Assembly (NCBI RefSeq): GCF_000158815.1
Contig: NZ_GG657738.1
Location: forward strand, 6,244,787 to 6,308,786
Length of the DNA: 64,000 nt
Direction: 5' to 3'
From: Micromonospora sp. ATCC 39149
GTDB lineage: Bacteria > Actinomycetota > Actinomycetes > Mycobacteriales > Micromonosporaceae
Positions within the stretch are counted from its first letter, which is position 1, and every line of letters starts with the position of its first letter. The notes below the pieces were generated by a model. That model saw only the letters and a list, made by a program, of their open reading frames with translations, did no database searches and was not told where the DNA came from. Position numbers and translations under genes: made by a program. Shown piece after piece: positions 45,936 through 55,875 of the stretch.

Positions 45936-48900
45936 CTGAGACAATCGATCGAGCCGGTCTGCGCGCGGAGTTGCTTCGGCGCAGGCTCGTAGGTGCCGCG
46001 GCCGCCGCGCCGGACGGAGGAATGACCCGGGTACCGCGCGAGACGCCGCTCGCGTTGTCGTTCGCGCAGCGCCGGCTGTGGATTCTCGACCAGGTCCGTC
46101 CGGGCGGCACGGAGTATCTGGCCAGCGCCGGCCTTCGACTCTTCGGGCCGCTGGAGCCCGACGCGCTGCGGGCGGCGCTGGACGGGATCGTGGCGAGGCA
46201 CGAGGTGCTGCGCACCCGCTATGTGGTGCTCGACGGTGAACCGGCCCAGGTGATCGACCCTCCGCAGCCGGCCACGCTGCACGAGGTGGACCTGCGTGGC
46301 CTCGACCCCGCCGCACAGGACGAGCGGATCGCCGGCTGGATGACCCACGACCGGGAACCCGTCGACCTCGCGACCGGGCCGGTGCTGACCGGAACCCTCG
46401 CGCGGCTGGCCGACGAGGAGCACGCGCTGGTCGTGACAATGCACCACATCGCCTTCGATGGCTGGTCCGAGCAGGTGCTGTGGCGTGAGCTCGACCGGTT
46501 GTACACCGCGGCGCTGACCGGCGGACCATCCCCGCTGGCGCCACTGCCGGTGCAGTACGCGGACTTCGCCGCGTGGCAGCGCGGCGTGATGTCCGGCGCC
46601 AAGCTGGATCGCCAGCTCGACTACTGGCGGCAGGCGCTGGCCGGCGCCACGGCGGTGGAACTGCCGCTCGATCGGCCGCGCCCGCAGGTCCGGGACAGCG
46701 CCTGCGACCTGGTCCCGTTCGCGGTGCCCGCCCCGGACGCCCGAGCCCTGCACGAGCTCGCCCGCCAGGCCGGTGCGACGCCGTTCATGGTGCTGATCAC
46801 CGTGTACGCGATCATGCTCGGCCGGTTCGCCCGGAGCAACGACATCACAGTCGGCACCCCGGTGGCCTGTCGCGACCGGGCCGAAGTGCAGGACCTGATC
46901 GGGCTGTTCCTCAACACGCTGGTGCTGCGCACCGACCTGTCCGGCGACCCGTCCTTCCTCGAGGTGCTCCGGCGGGTGAAGGAGACGGCGCTCGGCGCCT
47001 ACGCCCACCAGGAACTCCCGTTCGAACGGCTGGTGGACGAGCTGGCCCCCGTACGCGACGCGTCCCGGACCCCGCTGTTCTCGACCATGTTCCTGTGGGC
47101 CAGCGGGGACTCCGAGGTCCGCCGCGTCGGCGGGCTTCGCGCCGAGGAGCTGCCGGTCGGCGAGAGCGACGCCAAGTTCGACCTGACCCTGGTGGTCGTC
47201 GACCAGCCCGACGGCACACTCACCGGTTTCCTGAACTACGCCACCGCGCTGTTCGACCGGGACACCGTCGAGCGGTTCGCCACCCATTTCGCCGCGCTCA
47301 TCGGCAACATCGCGCGCAAGCCGGACGCACCGATCAGCCGGCTGGTCGAGTCCCCGCCAGCGGAACGGCAGCTGGTGGTGCGGAAGTGGAACGAGACCGA
47401 GGTGGCGTACCCGACCGGCACGCTGCCGGAGCTGTTCGCGCGGCAGGTGGCCCGCACCCCGGACGCCGTTGCCGTCCGCTTCGAGGGCGAGGACGTCTCC
47501 TACGCCGAGTTGGACCGGCGAGCCGACCGACTGGCGCGGTACCTGGTCGATGCGGGTGTCGGGCCGGAGTCGATCGTCGGTGTGCGTCGCCGGCGCGGCA
47601 TCGAGCTGGTGGTGGCCCTGCTGGGGATCCAGAAGGCCGGCGGCGCCTACCTGCCGCTGGACCCGGACCATCCGGCCGAGCGCCGCGACTACATGCAGGC
47701 CGACGCCGGTGCCACGATCGTGCTCACCGACACCGAACCGGTCATCTCCGACAGCGGGCCGGCACCGACGGGGGCGGTCGTGGCAGGGCCGGACCACCCG
47801 GCGTACGTGATCTACACGTCCGGTTCGACCGGCCGGCCCAAGGGCGTCGTGGTGACGCACCGCGCGATCGTCAACCGGCTGCGCTGGATGCAGGACGCCT
47901 ACCGGCTGGACGCCTCCGACCGGGTGCTGCAGAAGACCCCGTACAGCTTCGACGTCTCGGTGTGGGAGTTCTTCTGGCCGCTGATCACCGGGGCCACGCT
48001 GGTGATCGCCCGTCCCGACGGCCACCGCGACCCGCACTACCTCGCCGAACTGATCGCCACCGAGCAGGTCACCACCCTGCATTTCGTACCATCCATGCTT
48101 CGGGTGTTCCTGGCCGAATCGTTCGGGCCGTTGCCGTCGGTGCGCCGGATGATCTGCAGCGGTGAGGCCCTGCCCGCCGACCTGGTCGCCGCCGTCGACG
48201 AGCGGATCGGGTGCGAGCTGCACAACCTCTACGGGCCGACCGAGGCTGCCGTCGACGTCACCGCGGTGCGGTGCGTGCCCCGGACGCCGGTCACGATCGG
48301 ACGACCGATCGCCAACACGCGCACCTACATCGTCGACGACGCCCTGCGACCGGTCCCGATCGGAGTGCCGGGTGAGCTGCTGCTGGGCGGCGTGCAACTG
48401 GCCCGCGGGTACCTTGACCGCCCGGGGCTCACGGCGCAGCGGTTCGTTCCCGACCCGTTCGAGGAGTCCGGCGGTGGGCGGCTGTACCGCACCGGTGACC
48501 TCGCGAGGTACCTGCCGGACGGCCGGATCGACTACCTCGGCCGGCTCGACGACCAGGTGAAGATCCGTGGGCATCGCGTCGAGCTCGGCGAGATCGAGGC
48601 GGTGGCGGCCGAGCACCCGAGCGTGTCCGCGGTCGCCGTCACGGTGCACGACGGCCAGCTCGTCGGCTACCTCGTCGCCCGGGACACGGGCGCCGACATC
48701 GATGTGAGCGACGTGGCGACGTTCCTGCGTGGTCGACTGCCCGAGGCGATGATCCCGAGCCACTGGCAGCTGCTCCCCGCGCTGCCCCTGACCACCAGCG
48801 GAAAGACCGACCGCCGCGCGTTGCCGGCCCCGACGCCTGGCCGCGTCTGGGCGGCCGGAGCGTACGTCGCCCCCCGCACCGAGGCCGAACGCGTCGTCGC

Positions 48901-51900
48901 CGACGCACTCGGAGCGGCGCTGGGCGTCGAACGGGTCGGTGTGCACGACCGGTTCTTCGACGTCGGGGGCGATTCCATCCGCGCCATCCGCGCGATCGGG
49001 ACCCTGCGCCGCGCGGGCCTGGACCTGTCGGTGCAGGACATCTTCACCCACCAGACCGCGGCGCAGCTGGCGACGCTCGCCGACCGGCCGGCGGCCGGTG
49101 CGGACGACCCGCTGGTCGGCCCGTTCGAACAACTGGATCTGGGCGACCGCGACCGGCTCCCGGACGGCCTGGTCGACGCCTACCCGATGGGCCAGGTGCA
49201 GGCCGGCATGGTGTACGAGATGCTGGTCGACAACTCGCACCCGGCGTACCAGAACGTCACCAGCTTCGACATTGCCGACGACGGCCCGTTCTCGCTGGCC
49301 GCGTTGCGCGAGGCCGGGCAACGGTTGGTCGACCGGCACGAGGTCCTGCGCACCACGTTCGACGTGTCCGGCTACTCCGAGCCCATGCAACTCGTTCACG
49401 CCGACGTGCGGGTCGAGGTGGGCTTCGACGATCTGCGCGGGCTCCCGGAAACCGAGCAGCAGGACATCCTGGCGCGGTACCGGCACACGATGCAGTCGAC
49501 GATGCTGCCCATCGACCACGCCCCGCAACTGCGCTGGCACGTGCACCGCACCGGGGAGCGGACGTGGGTGCTGACCCACACGGAGTGCCACGCCATCCTG
49601 GACGGCTGGAGCCACCACTCCCTCATCGGTGAGCTGCGGGACACCTACCGGGCGATCCGGGACTCGGACACCGATGCGCTGAAGCCTCCGCCCCCGGGGC
49701 GCTACGCCGATTTCGTCAGGTTGGAACGGCGATCGCTGTCGTCCGAGGCGGATGAGCGGTTCTGGCGGGGCCGCGTCGGCGACTACGACCGGGTCAGGTT
49801 GCCCGCGGACACCGCCCCGGCCGGCCACGGCGCGGTTCCGGAGCTGCGGATGTCCTGGCGGCATCTCGAACCGGGGCTGCGTGAGCTGGCCGCGCGGACG
49901 CAGACCTCGCTCAAGGCCGTGCTGCACACCGCGCACCTCGCGATGCTCGGCGTCATCACCGGCCAGCGGCGGTTCTTCAGCGGTCTGGTCGTCAACGGCC
50001 GGCCCGAACTGCTGCGCGGCGACGAGGTCATGGGAATGTACCTCAACACGGTGCCGTTCGCGGTGGACCTGCGCACGCCCCGTTGGCGCGACCTCGTGCG
50101 CGCCGTTTTCGCCGAGGAGCTTGCCGTCTGGCCGCACCGGCGCTACCCGATCCCCGCGATGCAGCGCGCCTGGGGTGCCGGGACGCCGCTGATCAGCGGC
50201 ATCTTCTCCTACCTCGACTTCCACGTGCTCGACGCGCAGCAGGACGTGTTCGGCACGGTCGTCGACGACAGCCCCAACGAGTTCACCCTGGTCACGTTGA
50301 CCTTCCCGGGCGAGCTGCGACTGGAGTGCCGGGCCGGCTGGGCGACGCAGGAGCGGCTGGCCGCCATTGGGGAGACCTTCCTCGAACTGCTCACCGCGAT
50401 GATCGTCGACGGCGGCGCGAATCCGGTGGACCTCGGCTCGACCCCGGCGCACCGGTTCACCGTGCCGCAGCAGGTTTGGCCCGCCCTGCCCGAGGTGTGC
50501 ATCACCGACCTGTTCACGGCCCAGGCACACGCCCGCCCGGACGCGGTCGCACTGGAGCTCGGCGAGTCGCGCCTGACCTACGGCGAGCTCGACGCCCGGG
50601 CAAACCAACTGGCGTGGGAGCTTCGCGAGCACGGCGCCGGCCCCGAAACGCCCGTCGCGGTCTGCATGGACCGCGGGATCGACGCGGTGGTCGCGTTGCT
50701 CGGCATCCTCAAGGCCGGCGCCTGCTACCTGCCGCTCGACCCGAAGTATCCGGACGGCCGCATCGAGTACCTCCTCGACGACTCCGGCGCCCGGATCCTG
50801 GTGAGCGGGCCGAGCCACGCTCACCGTTTCGCGGCGCGTGCCGGGCTGACCACGCTGAGCCTGGACTCCGGCTGGTGGTCGACCAGCAGCCGGCCGACCA
50901 CCGCGCCACAGGTGACACTGTCACCGGAGAACCTCGCCTACATCACGTACACGTCGGGATCCACCGGCCGTCCGAAGGGCGTGATGGTCCCGCACCGCGG
51001 CGTCGTACGGCTGGTGCACGGCCAGGAATACGCGCAGCTGGACGCCGACCAGGTCCTCCTGCAGGCCGGCACGCTCGCCTTCGACGCGTCGACTTTCGAG
51101 GTCTGGGGCGCGCTGTGCAACGGGGCACGGCTGGTCGTCTCCCCGGAAACGCCGACCGCAGCCGAGCTCGAAGAGATCCTGCGCCGGCACGGGGTGACCG
51201 TGCTGTGCCTGCCCACCGGCCTCTTCAGCACCATCCTGGACGTTCGGCCGCAAGCGCTGGCCGGGGTGCGGGAGGTGGTGGTCGGTGGTGAGGTGCTGTC
51301 TCCGCTGCATGTGCGCAAGGCGATGGAGCACGGCGTGATGGTCAGCAACGGGTACGGCCCGACCGAAAGCACCACGTTCGCCACCGTCCACCCGCGGATC
51401 CCGCTGCCTGCGGTCACTGATGCCATCCCGATCGGGAAGCCGATCAATCACACCTACGTGCGGGTCGTCGACGAGAACCTCGACCCGGTCCCGTTCGGCG
51501 TGCCGGGTGAGCTGCTGCTGGGTGGCCCGGGCGTCGCGCGCGGATACCAGAGCCGCCCCGACCTGACCGCCGAACGCTTCGTACCGGACCCGTCCGGGGA
51601 CTCACCAGGAAACCGGCTCTACCGCACCGGGGACATCGTCCGCCAGGACCCGGACGGCACCGTCCGATTCATCGGGCGGCGCGATCACCAGGTGAAGATC
51701 CGCGGACACCGCGTCGAGCTGGGCGAGGTGGAGGTCGCGATCGCCGAGCTGCCCACGGTACGGGCCGCCGCGGCGGCGGCGTACGAGGGCGTGGACGGGA
51801 TCAAGCAGCTCGTCGGATACGTCGTTCTCGACGAGGACGGACCGGCCGACCCCGCCCGGCTCGGTGACCTGATGCGGAGCAGGGTGCCCGGCTTCCTGGT

Positions 51901-53089
51901 CCCGACGGCTTGGGTGCGCCTGGACCGGCTCCCGTTGAACAACAACGGGAAGCTCGACCGGGCCGCGCTGCCCCGGCCGGCGGCGGGATCATCGGCACGG
52001 GAATACAGCGCGCCGCGCACGCCGGCGGAACTGGCCGTGGCCGAAGTCTGGACCGAGGTGTTCCACCTGCCCCGCGTCGGCCGTGACGACGATTTCTTCG
52101 ACCTCGGTGGGCACTCACTGCTGACGTTGCGGGCGATCGCGATGTTGCGGGACCGGCACGGCATCGAGACGACCGTTCGATCCTTCGTCGAGCACCGCAC
52201 GCTCGCGGCGCTCGCCGAATCGATCGATCGCAAGCGGCTGCCGGCCACGGCGTTGCTCTGGCTGCGCCGTACCGGCGACAAGCCCCCACTGGTCTGCGTG
52301 CATCCCGGCGGCGGCAGCGCGCACTGGTACCGGCGGCTGGCCGAACACCTCGACCCGGATCTGCCGGTGGTCGCCTTCGAATGGCCGGGCCGTGACCCGT
52401 CGACCGGCTCGGTCCCGTCCACGGAGGAGATGGCGGCCCGCTACGTCGCAGAGTTGCGCGAGGCCGTCCCGCACGGGCCGTACCGGATCTTCAGCTGGTG
52501 CGGCGGCAGCGGGGTGAGCACCGAGATGGCCAACCGGCTGACGGCCGATGGTGAGGAGGTCACCTTCATCCTGCTCGACCCGGGGCAGGACGCCTGGCAG
52601 AAGGAGCACCTCTGGGACGAGTACACCCTGATCAAGCAGTGTGTGACAAACCTGGAGCGGCTCGACGCGGCGTCGCCGGACGAGGACACGTCGGTGCTTC
52701 GGCAGGAGACTCTGGCGCTGCTCGAACACATCGTGGACGACATCGTCGGCAACGACGGGATCACGCTGCCCGAGCGCGGCGCGGGAACGATGTGGCTGCC
52801 CGCCGCGCGGATGTGGGAGGAGGTCATGGAGATGGTGCTGTCCTACCGTGATCGCCCGTACGCCGGTCACCTGGATCTGATCGTCAGCGACGAACTGGCG
52901 CTGGGCGCGCACGAGGTCGTCAGTTCCGGACAGAGCTTCAGCGACTACCTGCAGCGGTGGCGCGAACGGACCGCCGAGGTGGGGGTCCATCGGATGAGGG
53001 GTGAACATTTCTCGGTCATGAAGGAATACGTGGCGGACCTCGCTCGCATCGTGACGGCGCTGATCGACAAGCCGGCCGGGCGACGGTGA
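45932..53089 (+). CDS. NRPS, C-A-PCP-C-A-PCP-TE with Cys-type thioesterase
   Basis: 2385 residues from GTG 45932. C3 has HHIAFDG near 171. A3 (near 628) has FDVSVWEF and LYGPTEAAVD; its pocket D V W H I S L V D is nearly the serine code DVWHLSLID. PCP3 reads VGGDSIRAI near 1012. C4 starts YPMGQVQAGMVYEML and has CHAILDG near 1220, where the first His is Cys and the catalytic second His is kept. A4 (near 1673) has FDASTFEVWG and GYGPTESTTF; its pocket D A F C V G G T F resembles Val (DAFWIGGTF) with Trp to Cys. PCP4 GGHSLL is near 2057. The TE nucleophile motif is FSWCGGSG, placing Cys 2190 (codon 52499-52501) where GxSxG has Ser; His 2359 is in RGEHFSVM. The TE releases the tetrapeptide-scale product, possibly by cyclisation. 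Confidence 0.93.
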   Translation: MTETIDRAGLRAELLRRRLVGAAAAAPDGGMTRVPRETPLALSFAQRRLWILDQVRPGGTEYLASAGLRLFGPLEPDALRAALDGIVARHEVLRTRYVVLDGEPAQVIDPPQPATLHEVDLRGLDPAAQDERIAGWMTHDREPVDLATGPVLTGTLARLADEEHALVVTMHHIAFDGWSEQVLWRELDRLYTAALTGGPSPLAPLPVQYADFAAWQRGVMSGAKLDRQLDYWRQALAGATAVELPLDRPRPQVRDSACDLVPFAVPAPDARALHELARQAGATPFMVLITVYAIMLGRFARSNDITVGTPVACRDRAEVQDLIGLFLNTLVLRTDLSGDPSFLEVLRRVKETALGAYAHQELPFERLVDELAPVRDASRTPLFSTMFLWASGDSEVRRVGGLRAEELPVGESDAKFDLTLVVVDQPDGTLTGFLNYATALFDRDTVERFATHFAALIGNIARKPDAPISRLVESPPAERQLVVRKWNETEVAYPTGTLPELFARQVARTPDAVAVRFEGEDVSYAELDRRADRLARYLVDAGVGPESIVGVRRRRGIELVVALLGIQKAGGAYLPLDPDHPAERRDYMQADAGATIVLTDTEPVISDSGPAPTGAVVAGPDHPAYVIYTSGSTGRPKGVVVTHRAIVNRLRWMQDAYRLDASDRVLQKTPYSFDVSVWEFFWPLITGATLVIARPDGHRDPHYLAELIATEQVTTLHFVPSMLRVFLAESFGPLPSVRRMICSGEALPADLVAAVDERIGCELHNLYGPTEAAVDVTAVRCVPRTPVTIGRPIANTRTYIVDDALRPVPIGVPGELLLGGVQLARGYLDRPGLTAQRFVPDPFEESGGGRLYRTGDLARYLPDGRIDYLGRLDDQVKIRGHRVELGEIEAVAAEHPSVSAVAVTVHDGQLVGYLVARDTGADIDVSDVATFLRGRLPEAMIPSHWQLLPALPLTTSGKTDRRALPAPTPGRVWAAGAYVAPRTEAERVVADALGAALGVERVGVHDRFFDVGGDSIRAIRAIGTLRRAGLDLSVQDIFTHQTAAQLATLADRPAAGADDPLVGPFEQLDLGDRDRLPDGLVDAYPMGQVQAGMVYEMLVDNSHPAYQNVTSFDIADDGPFSLAALREAGQRLVDRHEVLRTTFDVSGYSEPMQLVHADVRVEVGFDDLRGLPETEQQDILARYRHTMQSTMLPIDHAPQLRWHVHRTGERTWVLTHTECHAILDGWSHHSLIGELRDTYRAIRDSDTDALKPPPPGRYADFVRLERRSLSSEADERFWRGRVGDYDRVRLPADTAPAGHGAVPELRMSWRHLEPGLRELAARTQTSLKAVLHTAHLAMLGVITGQRRFFSGLVVNGRPELLRGDEVMGMYLNTVPFAVDLRTPRWRDLVRAVFAEELAVWPHRRYPIPAMQRAWGAGTPLISGIFSYLDFHVLDAQQDVFGTVVDDSPNEFTLVTLTFPGELRLECRAGWATQERLAAIGETFLELLTAMIVDGGANPVDLGSTPAHRFTVPQQVWPALPEVCITDLFTAQAHARPDAVALELGESRLTYGELDARANQLAWELREHGAGPETPVAVCMDRGIDAVVALLGILKAGACYLPLDPKYPDGRIEYLLDDSGARILVSGPSHAHRFAARAGLTTLSLDSGWWSTSSRPTTAPQVTLSPENLAYITYTSGSTGRPKGVMVPHRGVVRLVHGQEYAQLDADQVLLQAGTLAFDASTFEVWGALCNGARLVVSPETPTAAELEEILRRHGVTVLCLPTGLFSTILDVRPQALAGVREVVVGGEVLSPLHVRKAMEHGVMVSNGYGPTESTTFATVHPRIPLPAVTDAIPIGKPINHTYVRVVDENLDPVPFGVPGELLLGGPGVARGYQSRPDLTAERFVPDPSGDSPGNRLYRTGDIVRQDPDGTVRFIGRRDHQVKIRGHRVELGEVEVAIAELPTVRAAAAAAYEGVDGIKQLVGYVVLDEDGPADPARLGDLMRSRVPGFLVPTAWVRLDRLPLNNNGKLDRAALPRPAAGSSAREYSAPRTPAELAVAEVWTEVFHLPRVGRDDDFFDLGGHSLLTLRAIAMLRDRHGIETTVRSFVEHRTLAALAESIDRKRLPATALLWLRRTGDKPPLVCVHPGGGSAHWYRRLAEHLDPDLPVVAFEWPGRDPSTGSVPSTEEMAARYVAELREAVPHGPYRIFSWCGGSGVSTEMANRLTADGEEVTFILLDPGQDAWQKEHLWDEYTLIKQCVTNLERLDAASPDEDTSVLRQETLALLEHIVDDIVGNDGITLPERGAGTMWLPAARMWEEVMEMVLSYRDRPYAGHLDLIVSDELALGAHEVVSSGQSFSDYLQRWRERTAEVGVHRMRGEHFSVMKEYVADLARIVTALIDKPAGRR

Positions 53090-54378
53090 ACGGGATGCGA
53101 ACCGGGCAACCGCCCGGACCGGCCCCCGCCAGACGCGCACTCGCGGCAGTGTATGTCGCCGGCAGCGGCTCCGCTTTCGGGACCCAGATGACGATGCTCG
53201 CGCTGCCGTGGCTGGTCCTGGAGAGCACCGACTCGGCCCCGCGGGCAGGTCTGGTCTTCGCCGTGTCGGTGTTGCCCATGGCTCTGCTCGGATTCGCGGG
53301 CGGAGAGGTGATTCAACGGTTCGGCGCACGCCGAACCATGGTGGTCGCCGACTTCGCGCAGGCCGCGGCCATCGCGGCGGTACCTGCGCTGGCCGCGGTG
53401 GGCCTGCTCAGCTTCCCCCTGCTCCTGACGATCGTCGCGGTGATCGGCGTGCTCGGGGTGCCCTATTTCGCCGCGCAACGCGACCTGGCCACCGAGCTCG
53501 CCGGCCCGGACCCGAAGGCGCTGATGCGGGCGAACAGCGTGCTGGAAGGGGGCTTCAACGTCGCCGCGCTCGCCGGCCCGGCCGTGGCGGGCGTGCTGAT
53601 CGCGACGCTCGGTGCGGAGCGGGTGCTGTGGTTCGACGCCGCGACCTACGCGTTGTCCGGTCTGCTGCTGTGGTGGTTCGTCCCGCGCACGTGGCGGACG
53701 GAACCGCCGCCGCCACCACAGCAGCAGGAGCAGCGCACCGCGGCCCATACGGGAGTCCTGGCCGGTGTACGCGCGGTGCGCGGGGACGACTTCCTGCGAC
53801 GGGTGATGGTCTCGACCATCAGCTTCGGCTTCCTTCTGCGGGTCCTGATGCTCGCGCTGCCGCTGCTGGCGTTCGACCGCTTCGGTGGCGATGCCAAGGT
53901 CGGTGGGCTGCTGCTCTCGGGCTTCGGTGCCGGCGCGATCGCCGGGGCGGCCGTCAGCTATCTGATCGGCAGCCGGATGTCCCCGGCGCTGGTCTTCGGC
54001 CTGGCCGCCTTCCAACTCGTTCTTCCATGGTGGGTGCTGCTGTTCAACGTGCCGGTGCCGGTCCTGGTCGCCGCGCTCGCGGTGTCCGGTGCGGCACTCC
54101 CGTTGTCCAACGCCCCGTTCTTCAGCATCCTGGCCACTCGGTTCGCGGCCGACATCCGCGCGAAGGTGATCCAGGCGGTCATGACCATCAGCAACATCGC
54201 CGGCCCGCTGGGCTTCCTCGTCGGCGGGATGGCGATCGGCCGCTTCGGCGTGACGACGACCCTGCTCGTCCTCGCGGCCCTGTCCACCCTCGCGGCGGTC
54301 AACCTTGTGGTGGCGCTGCGGCGTGTCAGTCCCGTGGCGCTGACCAGCGCGCAGTACGCGACGACAGCTGCTCGATAG
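53086..54378 (+). CDS. MFS efflux transporter
   Basis: 430 residues with about twelve hydrophobic segments and a loop rich in Pro and Gln in the middle (PPPPPQQQEQ). The N-terminal part (SAFGTQMTMLALPWLVLE, VIQRFGARRTMVVADF) is of the macrolide-efflux/EntS-like MFS group. GTG 53086 overlaps the NRPS stop by four bases, so it is the last gene of the biosynthetic operon. It most likely exports the peptide and protects the producer. Confidence 0.88.
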   Translation: MNGMRTGQPPGPAPARRALAAVYVAGSGSAFGTQMTMLALPWLVLESTDSAPRAGLVFAVSVLPMALLGFAGGEVIQRFGARRTMVVADFAQAAAIAAVPALAAVGLLSFPLLLTIVAVIGVLGVPYFAAQRDLATELAGPDPKALMRANSVLEGGFNVAALAGPAVAGVLIATLGAERVLWFDAATYALSGLLLWWFVPRTWRTEPPPPPQQQEQRTAAHTGVLAGVRAVRGDDFLRRVMVSTISFGFLLRVLMLALPLLAFDRFGGDAKVGGLLLSGFGAGAIAGAAVSYLIGSRMSPALVFGLAAFQLVLPWWVLLFNVPVPVLVAALAVSGAALPLSNAPFFSILATRFAADIRAKVIQAVMTISNIAGPLGFLVGGMAIGRFGVTTTLLVLAALSTLAAVNLVVALRRVSPVALTSAQYATTAAR

Positions 54379-54460
54379 CCCGCTCGGGCCCAGTGCCTGC
54401 GGCGGACAGTGTGGCAACAGTGCCCGGTTGGTTCCTTGCGGAACAGTTCGCCCAAGATTC

Positions 54461-54845
54461 AAGGAGGGTGTGATGTCAGTCGACCTCTGCCCGGACATCA
54501 CCGTGGTGACGACGCGGGAGGAAGCCGCGGTCACGGTCCTGGTAGCCGACTGCCTGGGCCAGGGGAGTTCGATTTGGTGTGGCCGTCGCGCCGGGGCGGA
54601 CGGCCCACCCGCACCCGTGCTGGCCGCCGGCGAGGGCGACTGCACGGTCTCGCCGGACACGCTCGACCGGTCGCTCGCCGCGTCGGCCGTTCCCGTTGCC
54701 GTATCCGGTGATCGGGAGAAGACATGGAAACACTGACGGTGGTGCCCGTCATCTACGACACGATGGGCGCGGTTGCAGGTTCGCAACCGCGCCCATGCGG
54801 TGGCCTGTGGGGTGCAGGCCGGGCTGATCTGTCGTGTCGGATCGG
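54461..54845 (+). pseudogene. decayed copy of the LuxR regulator pair
   Basis: This stretch is a shrunken duplicate of the two LuxR genes at 61.6-62.8 kb. The ribosome site AAGGAGG and the segment about 54487-54563 (CPDITVVTTREEAAVTVL) match 61684-61760. GEGDCTVSPDTLDRSLAAS at about 54634-54690 matches the region before the first HTH. The 54751-54842 part matches the last 80 bases of the second gene almost base for base, but out of a continuous frame. The receiver middle, the first HTH and most of the second gene are deleted. An open frame (54473-54736, 87 residues) remains, but it lacks a DNA-binding domain. Note the direct orientation relative to the intact pair. Confidence 0.85.
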
Positions 54846-54942
54846 CCTGGGCCACTGCTCGCCGCCGGCGAGCTCGAACGCCGGCGGCTGGCCGGTCAGC
54901 TGAACTGACCGGCACCGCAACCTGTCGCCGTTGACGCCGTCG

Positions 54943-55875
54943 TCATGCCGGCGTCGACGGTGTTTCCGTCTCGATCGCCGCGACGGCCAGCAGCCGACCG
55001 GTGGTGGAGTCGCGGAGTTCCAGGTCGGCGATCTCGGAGAGCGGGTCGGCGACGTTCTGCCATCTGCGGGCGGTGATGGTGAAAAGCGAGCCCAGGTCGG
55101 CGTTGCCGAAGAAGCCCACCTTCTGATCGATCACCCGCCGCTGGAGGAACTGCCGCTCGCTGCGGCCGAGCCCGCGCCACAGACGCAACAGCGCCGTGTC
55201 GAAGATCGAGAAGTACGAGGCGAAGTAGACCAGCCCGGCGCCGTTGATGTCCCGTACCGCGTCCAATGCGTATTCGAAGGACTGCTCGTCCCCGCCGACC
55301 GTGAATCCCGGCGGCCCCGGAGTGCAGAAGCTGCCCGCATGACGGGCGCGGCCGACGAGCGTACGCGGTGAGAACTGATTCGGAAGTCGCGGCAGGTCGG
55401 CGTAGTCGAAATCGTGGGGGACGGTTTCGGTGAGGACCCGGTTGCTGTGCGGATGGCCACGCGCGATCCACCGGTTGAGAGTCTCCGCGTACATGCACTC
55501 CGGGTTCGGCGTCTCGTAGACCTCCGCCGGGTCGAGGAACGCGGTGCCGAGGCCGGAGCCGGCGGGCGCGAGCCGATGCAACGTGAGAACCGAGCCGCCG
55601 CCGAACTGGAAGACCCTCGACGTCACCTCGAGCTCGTCGCCGAAGGCCAGGCCGTGCGGATGAACGGCCTTCCCGCCACGCACCCGGTAGTAGTAGAACG
55701 AGAGGTAGGTCGGTTGGCCCTCCGCGGTACGGGCGGCGTGCACGTTGGTGCGGCAGGCTTCGGCCACCGATTCCCACGTCCAGTCCCCGATCCGTCCGAA
55801 GATCAGTGAGCCACCGCTGCACATTCCCGGCGCGACGACCACCTTTCGGGAAAGGGCTGTGTTCTCTGGCGTCAT
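54943..55875 (-). CDS. LnmK-like bifunctional acyltransferase/decarboxylase
   Basis: 310 residues from ATG 55875, overlapping the aminotransferase stop by four bases. The sequence resembles the double-hot-dog LnmK family of leinamycin biosynthesis: MCSGGSLIFGRIGDWTWESV, ARTAEGQPTYLSFYYYRVRG, HPHGLAFGDELEVTSRVFQF. LnmK takes methylmalonyl-CoA, loads it on an ACP and decarboxylates it to propionyl-S-ACP; its catalytic Tyr is at position 62 as I recall, and here residues 61-63 are all Tyr. A free ACP is encoded two genes upstream in the same operon, as LnmL is beside LnmK. I therefore infer propionyl-ACP formation. The family call rests on remembered motifs, so it is good but not certain. Confidence 0.7.
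   Translation of the reverse strand: MTPENTALSRKVVVAPGMCSGGSLIFGRIGDWTWESVAEACRTNVHAARTAEGQPTYLSFYYYRVRGGKAVHPHGLAFGDELEVTSRVFQFGGGSVLTLHRLAPAGSGLGTAFLDPAEVYETPNPECMYAETLNRWIARGHPHSNRVLTETVPHDFDYADLPRLPNQFSPRTLVGRARHAGSFCTPGPPGFTVGGDEQSFEYALDAVRDINGAGLVYFASYFSIFDTALLRLWRGLGRSERQFLQRRVIDQKVGFFGNADLGSLFTITARRWQNVADPLSEIADLELRDSTTGRLLAVAAIETETPSTPA

Noticed and set aside
45611..50824. Very long open frame on the minus strand opposite the NRPS genes
   Set aside because: It is the complementary shadow of NRPS codons in high-GC DNA: repetitive Arg/Gly/Val-rich composition, no domain likeness, and it crosses the boundary of two clear NRPS genes.
54473..54736. Functional 87-residue regulator
   Set aside because: It lacks the HTH and parts of the receiver when compared with the intact LuxR gene, and the following bases are a broken piece of the second LuxR gene.
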